From: Hymenobacter sp. YC55
GTDB taxonomy: Bacteria > Bacteroidota > Bacteroidia > Cytophagales > Hymenobacteraceae
NCBI RefSeq assembly: GCF_029433095.1
Contig: NZ_JARNTX010000004.1
Location: 124,001 to 188,000, forward strand
DNA length: 64,000 bases
Direction of reading: 5' to 3'
In this document: positions 62,377 through 64,000 of the stretch, in pieces
How positions within the stretch are numbered: position 1 is the stretch's first letter
Layout of the letters: every line of letters starts with the position of its first letter
Notes under the pieces: model-generated
The model's database searches: none
The model's input: only the letters and a program-made list of their open reading frames with translations
Told to the model about the DNA's origin: nothing
Position numbers and translations under genes: made by a program

Positions 62377-62505
62377 AGGATGGGAACAAGGCAGTTTCGG
62401 TAAAGGTAGACAGATAATAATAATTATAATACATATACGAAAAATTATGTAAGCTGCACACTATACACAAGAATCTTGATCTTCAAATGAAGGGTTTGGG
62501 GTCTA

Positions 62506-62545
62506 AAGCAAATGCCTCAGACATTGCTGTCCGAGGCATTTGCTT
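62506..62545 (-). terminator. Terminator of the CsbD gene
   Basis: A perfect 13-bp stem (62506-62518 / 62533-62545) lies 24 bases after the CsbD stop. Confidence 0.75.
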
Positions 62546-62568
62546 CAAACTTGAAAACACATCAACGC

Positions 62569-62787
62569 TTAAAAAGTGCGCTTAAACCAAGCTTTAATAT
62601 CTTCAACTGCCTCACCCGTTTTGTGTTGTAGGCTGCCGAACCATTCGTCCTGCTTGCCTTCCTCATATGTGAGGTCATCGTCGGTGAGGCCACCCCATTT
62701 CTGCTTGGCTTGACCTTTTATTTCATTCCAGTTACCGCGTGCACGCAATTCGGTGCTGTCGTCGATGCCATTATTGTTAGCGTCCAT
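62569..62787 (-). CDS. CsbD-family stress protein
   Basis: This 72-residue hydrophilic protein contains the CsbD core RARGNWNEIKGQAKQKWGGL followed by TDDDL, and a charged end with WFKRTF. CsbD proteins are small general-stress proteins of unknown mechanism. The start at 62787 is preferred to 62814. Confidence 0.9.
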   Translation of the reverse strand: MDANNNGIDDSTELRARGNWNEIKGQAKQKWGGLTDDDLTYEEGKQDEWFGSLQHKTGEAVEDIKAWFKRTF

Positions 62788-63054
62788 AGGAAGTGGGTAT
62801 TTGGTGGAGAGCATACGGATATACGGCTAAGGTGCTAGCTCGACCGAAAAAACCAGCTATTATTTATGTTCAGCCTCTCTATCAAGTTTTTGTAACGATA
62901 CTTAGCCTAACAAATAAAATCAGGTCTTAAGGTTATCGGCGACTTGAATTTCTGTTATAAGCTGGTTTCTTTAGGTTGTTATGTTGGGCATCAGCCTGCC
63001 AGTGTTAAAAAGCCAGCCTATTTACCTTATTTACCTTGATTTCAATTATTTACT

Positions 63055-64000
63055 ATGGATGATCTGCGCACTACCCTGGCCACTTTCTCGCCTGAGGACC
63101 GCAAGGATTTCGCGCAGTTTATTCAGCGTCAGAAGCGCAAGCAAAAAGGCCGGATGGACTTGCGCCTCTACGAGTTGCTGCTGCACCCCAAAGAGTACAC
63201 AACTCCCCAGCTGCTGGCCCGCCTCTACCCCGAAGAGCCCAACGCCACGGCGTACTACGCCTTGCGTAAGCGCCTGCTCCGTCACCTCACCGACTACCTC
63301 TTGCTGCGCCAGCGCCACCACGACCCTACAGCAGCTTCTTCCGTACGGGGGTTGCTTACGTTGGCGCAGTATCTGTTCGAGGCTGGCGTACCGCGCTTGG
63401 CTTGGACCACCTTGCGCAAGGCCGAGAAACTAGCCCGCCTCAACGAGCAATACGAGTTGCTTAACACGGTCTATAATTTGCAGATTGCCCACGCCGGCAG
63501 TGAATTTGCCGATCCGTTGGAAGAAATCATTCGGTGCCGCCACCTCAACAAGAAAGCCGCCGACGAAGAAGAACGCGCCGGCATTGCCGATAGCCTTATT
63601 CGACAGCGCCTGCGCCAAGCCCGCGTAAAGGGTCGGGCCGGCGAAGCCTTCGACGGAATTTTGCAGGATGTACTGCGCGAATACGATTTGCAGGAAGCCT
63701 TTGCCCGCCGCCCTGCCGTGCTCTACCGCCTGATGTCCATTGCCCGCAACGCCATGCTGGTGCGCCGAGACTTTGCCTCCTTTACGCCCTTTGTGCTGCG
63801 CTGCTACCACCTGATGGAAAAGCGCCACGGCTTCCAACCCGCGCATCGCTACTACCAAGTGGGGCTGCTGTACATGATTGCGCACGCGCTTTACCGGGTG
63901 CGGCGTTTCGAGGAATCGGTGTGCTACTTGGAGCTGCTGCGGGGAGCCCTAGCTCAGGAAGGGGGCGCAAGCTACCGCGCCGAATGGCTGCCGCGCTACA
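63055..64000 (+). CDS. Hypothetical helical protein, partial (runs off right edge)
   Basis: An ATG at 63055 opens a frame that stays open to the window edge, giving at least 315 residues. The protein is helical and charged, with a basic N-terminal part (DRKDFAQFIQRQKRKQKGR) and repeated helix pairs suggestive of TPR-like packing. No family is recognised. Nothing is known of its C-terminus. Confidence 0.7.
   Translation, partial: MDDLRTTLATFSPEDRKDFAQFIQRQKRKQKGRMDLRLYELLLHPKEYTTPQLLARLYPEEPNATAYYALRKRLLRHLTDYLLLRQRHHDPTAASSVRGLLTLAQYLFEAGVPRLAWTTLRKAEKLARLNEQYELLNTVYNLQIAHAGSEFADPLEEIIRCRHLNKKAADEEERAGIADSLIRQRLRQARVKGRAGEAFDGILQDVLREYDLQEAFARRPAVLYRLMSIARNAMLVRRDFASFTPFVLRCYHLMEKRHGFQPAHRYYQVGLLYMIAHALYRVRRFEESVCYLELLRGALAQEGGASYRAEWLPRY

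Overview
This window looks like chromosomal DNA from a GC-rich member of the Bacteroidota (order Cytophagales), most like Hymenobacter and its relatives. The support is the gene repertoire: a type IX secretion sorting domain on a polysaccharide lyase, a BT_3928-type DoxX protein next to folP, a YtxJ-type protein, DUF1599 and DUF4136 proteins, and a fused E1 alpha/beta 2-oxoacid dehydrogenase. Several genes also carry the Bacteroidota -7 promoter box TAnnTTTG just upstream of the start, and good Shine-Dalgarno sites are rare. The genus call is an inference from gene content, not from a marker gene.

Layout. 1-6.7 kb: two paralogous exported proteins (one cut by the left edge), a YihY/BrkB membrane protein, a lipoprotein, a DUF3891 protein and NAD-dependent threonine dehydrogenase. 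7-11 kb: two patatin-like lipases flanking glycine C-acetyltransferase (kbl). 11.6-17.8 kb: the c-di-AMP synthase cdaA overlapping folP, a divergent DUF1599 protein, a DoxX/MauE-like protein, an orphan ABC permease, shikimate kinase and a fatty acid hydroxylase. 18-21.6 kb: small membrane proteins, a PAP2 phosphatase and nhaA. 22-34 kb: a Kdp potassium-uptake locus made of an NtrC-type regulator, a tiny membrane ORF, kdpF, kdpA, an opposing small gene, kdpB, kdpC, a BBP2-like porin, a kinase-less KdpD and a separate histidine kinase. Its gaps carry several kinds of palindromic repeat. 34-37.7 kb: an AT-rich island with two multi-pass membrane proteins. 38-42 kb: tRNA-Asn, a Rieske-like lipoprotein that lacks the usual ligands, pheS, and three consecutive small exported proteins sharing a TDYxGRP motif. 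42-51 kb: an M16 peptidase, a large membrane protein, the fused E1 enzyme, small basic exported proteins, YtxJ, OsmC, an outer-membrane-like protein and lipA. 51.5-64 kb: lipoproteins, gcvP, a PL11 rhamnogalacturonan lyase with a T9SS tail, a LYS1-like dehydrogenase, DUF1206, a DprA-like protein, CsbD and a truncated unknown gene at the right edge.

Functional links. tdh, kbl and gcvP would together take threonine to glycine and on to one-carbon units. lipA makes the lipoyl group needed by the glycine cleavage system and by 2-oxoacid dehydrogenases such as the fused E1. The Kdp locus seems to use a sigma-54 activator and a split sensor in place of the classical KdpD/KdpE pair. The most novel-looking items are the TDYxGRP protein family, the micro-ORF before kdpF, the opposing gene inside the kdp operon, and the nested repeat cassette between the NtrC-type gene and its terminator. 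No CRISPR array, rRNA, prophage or transposase gene was seen.
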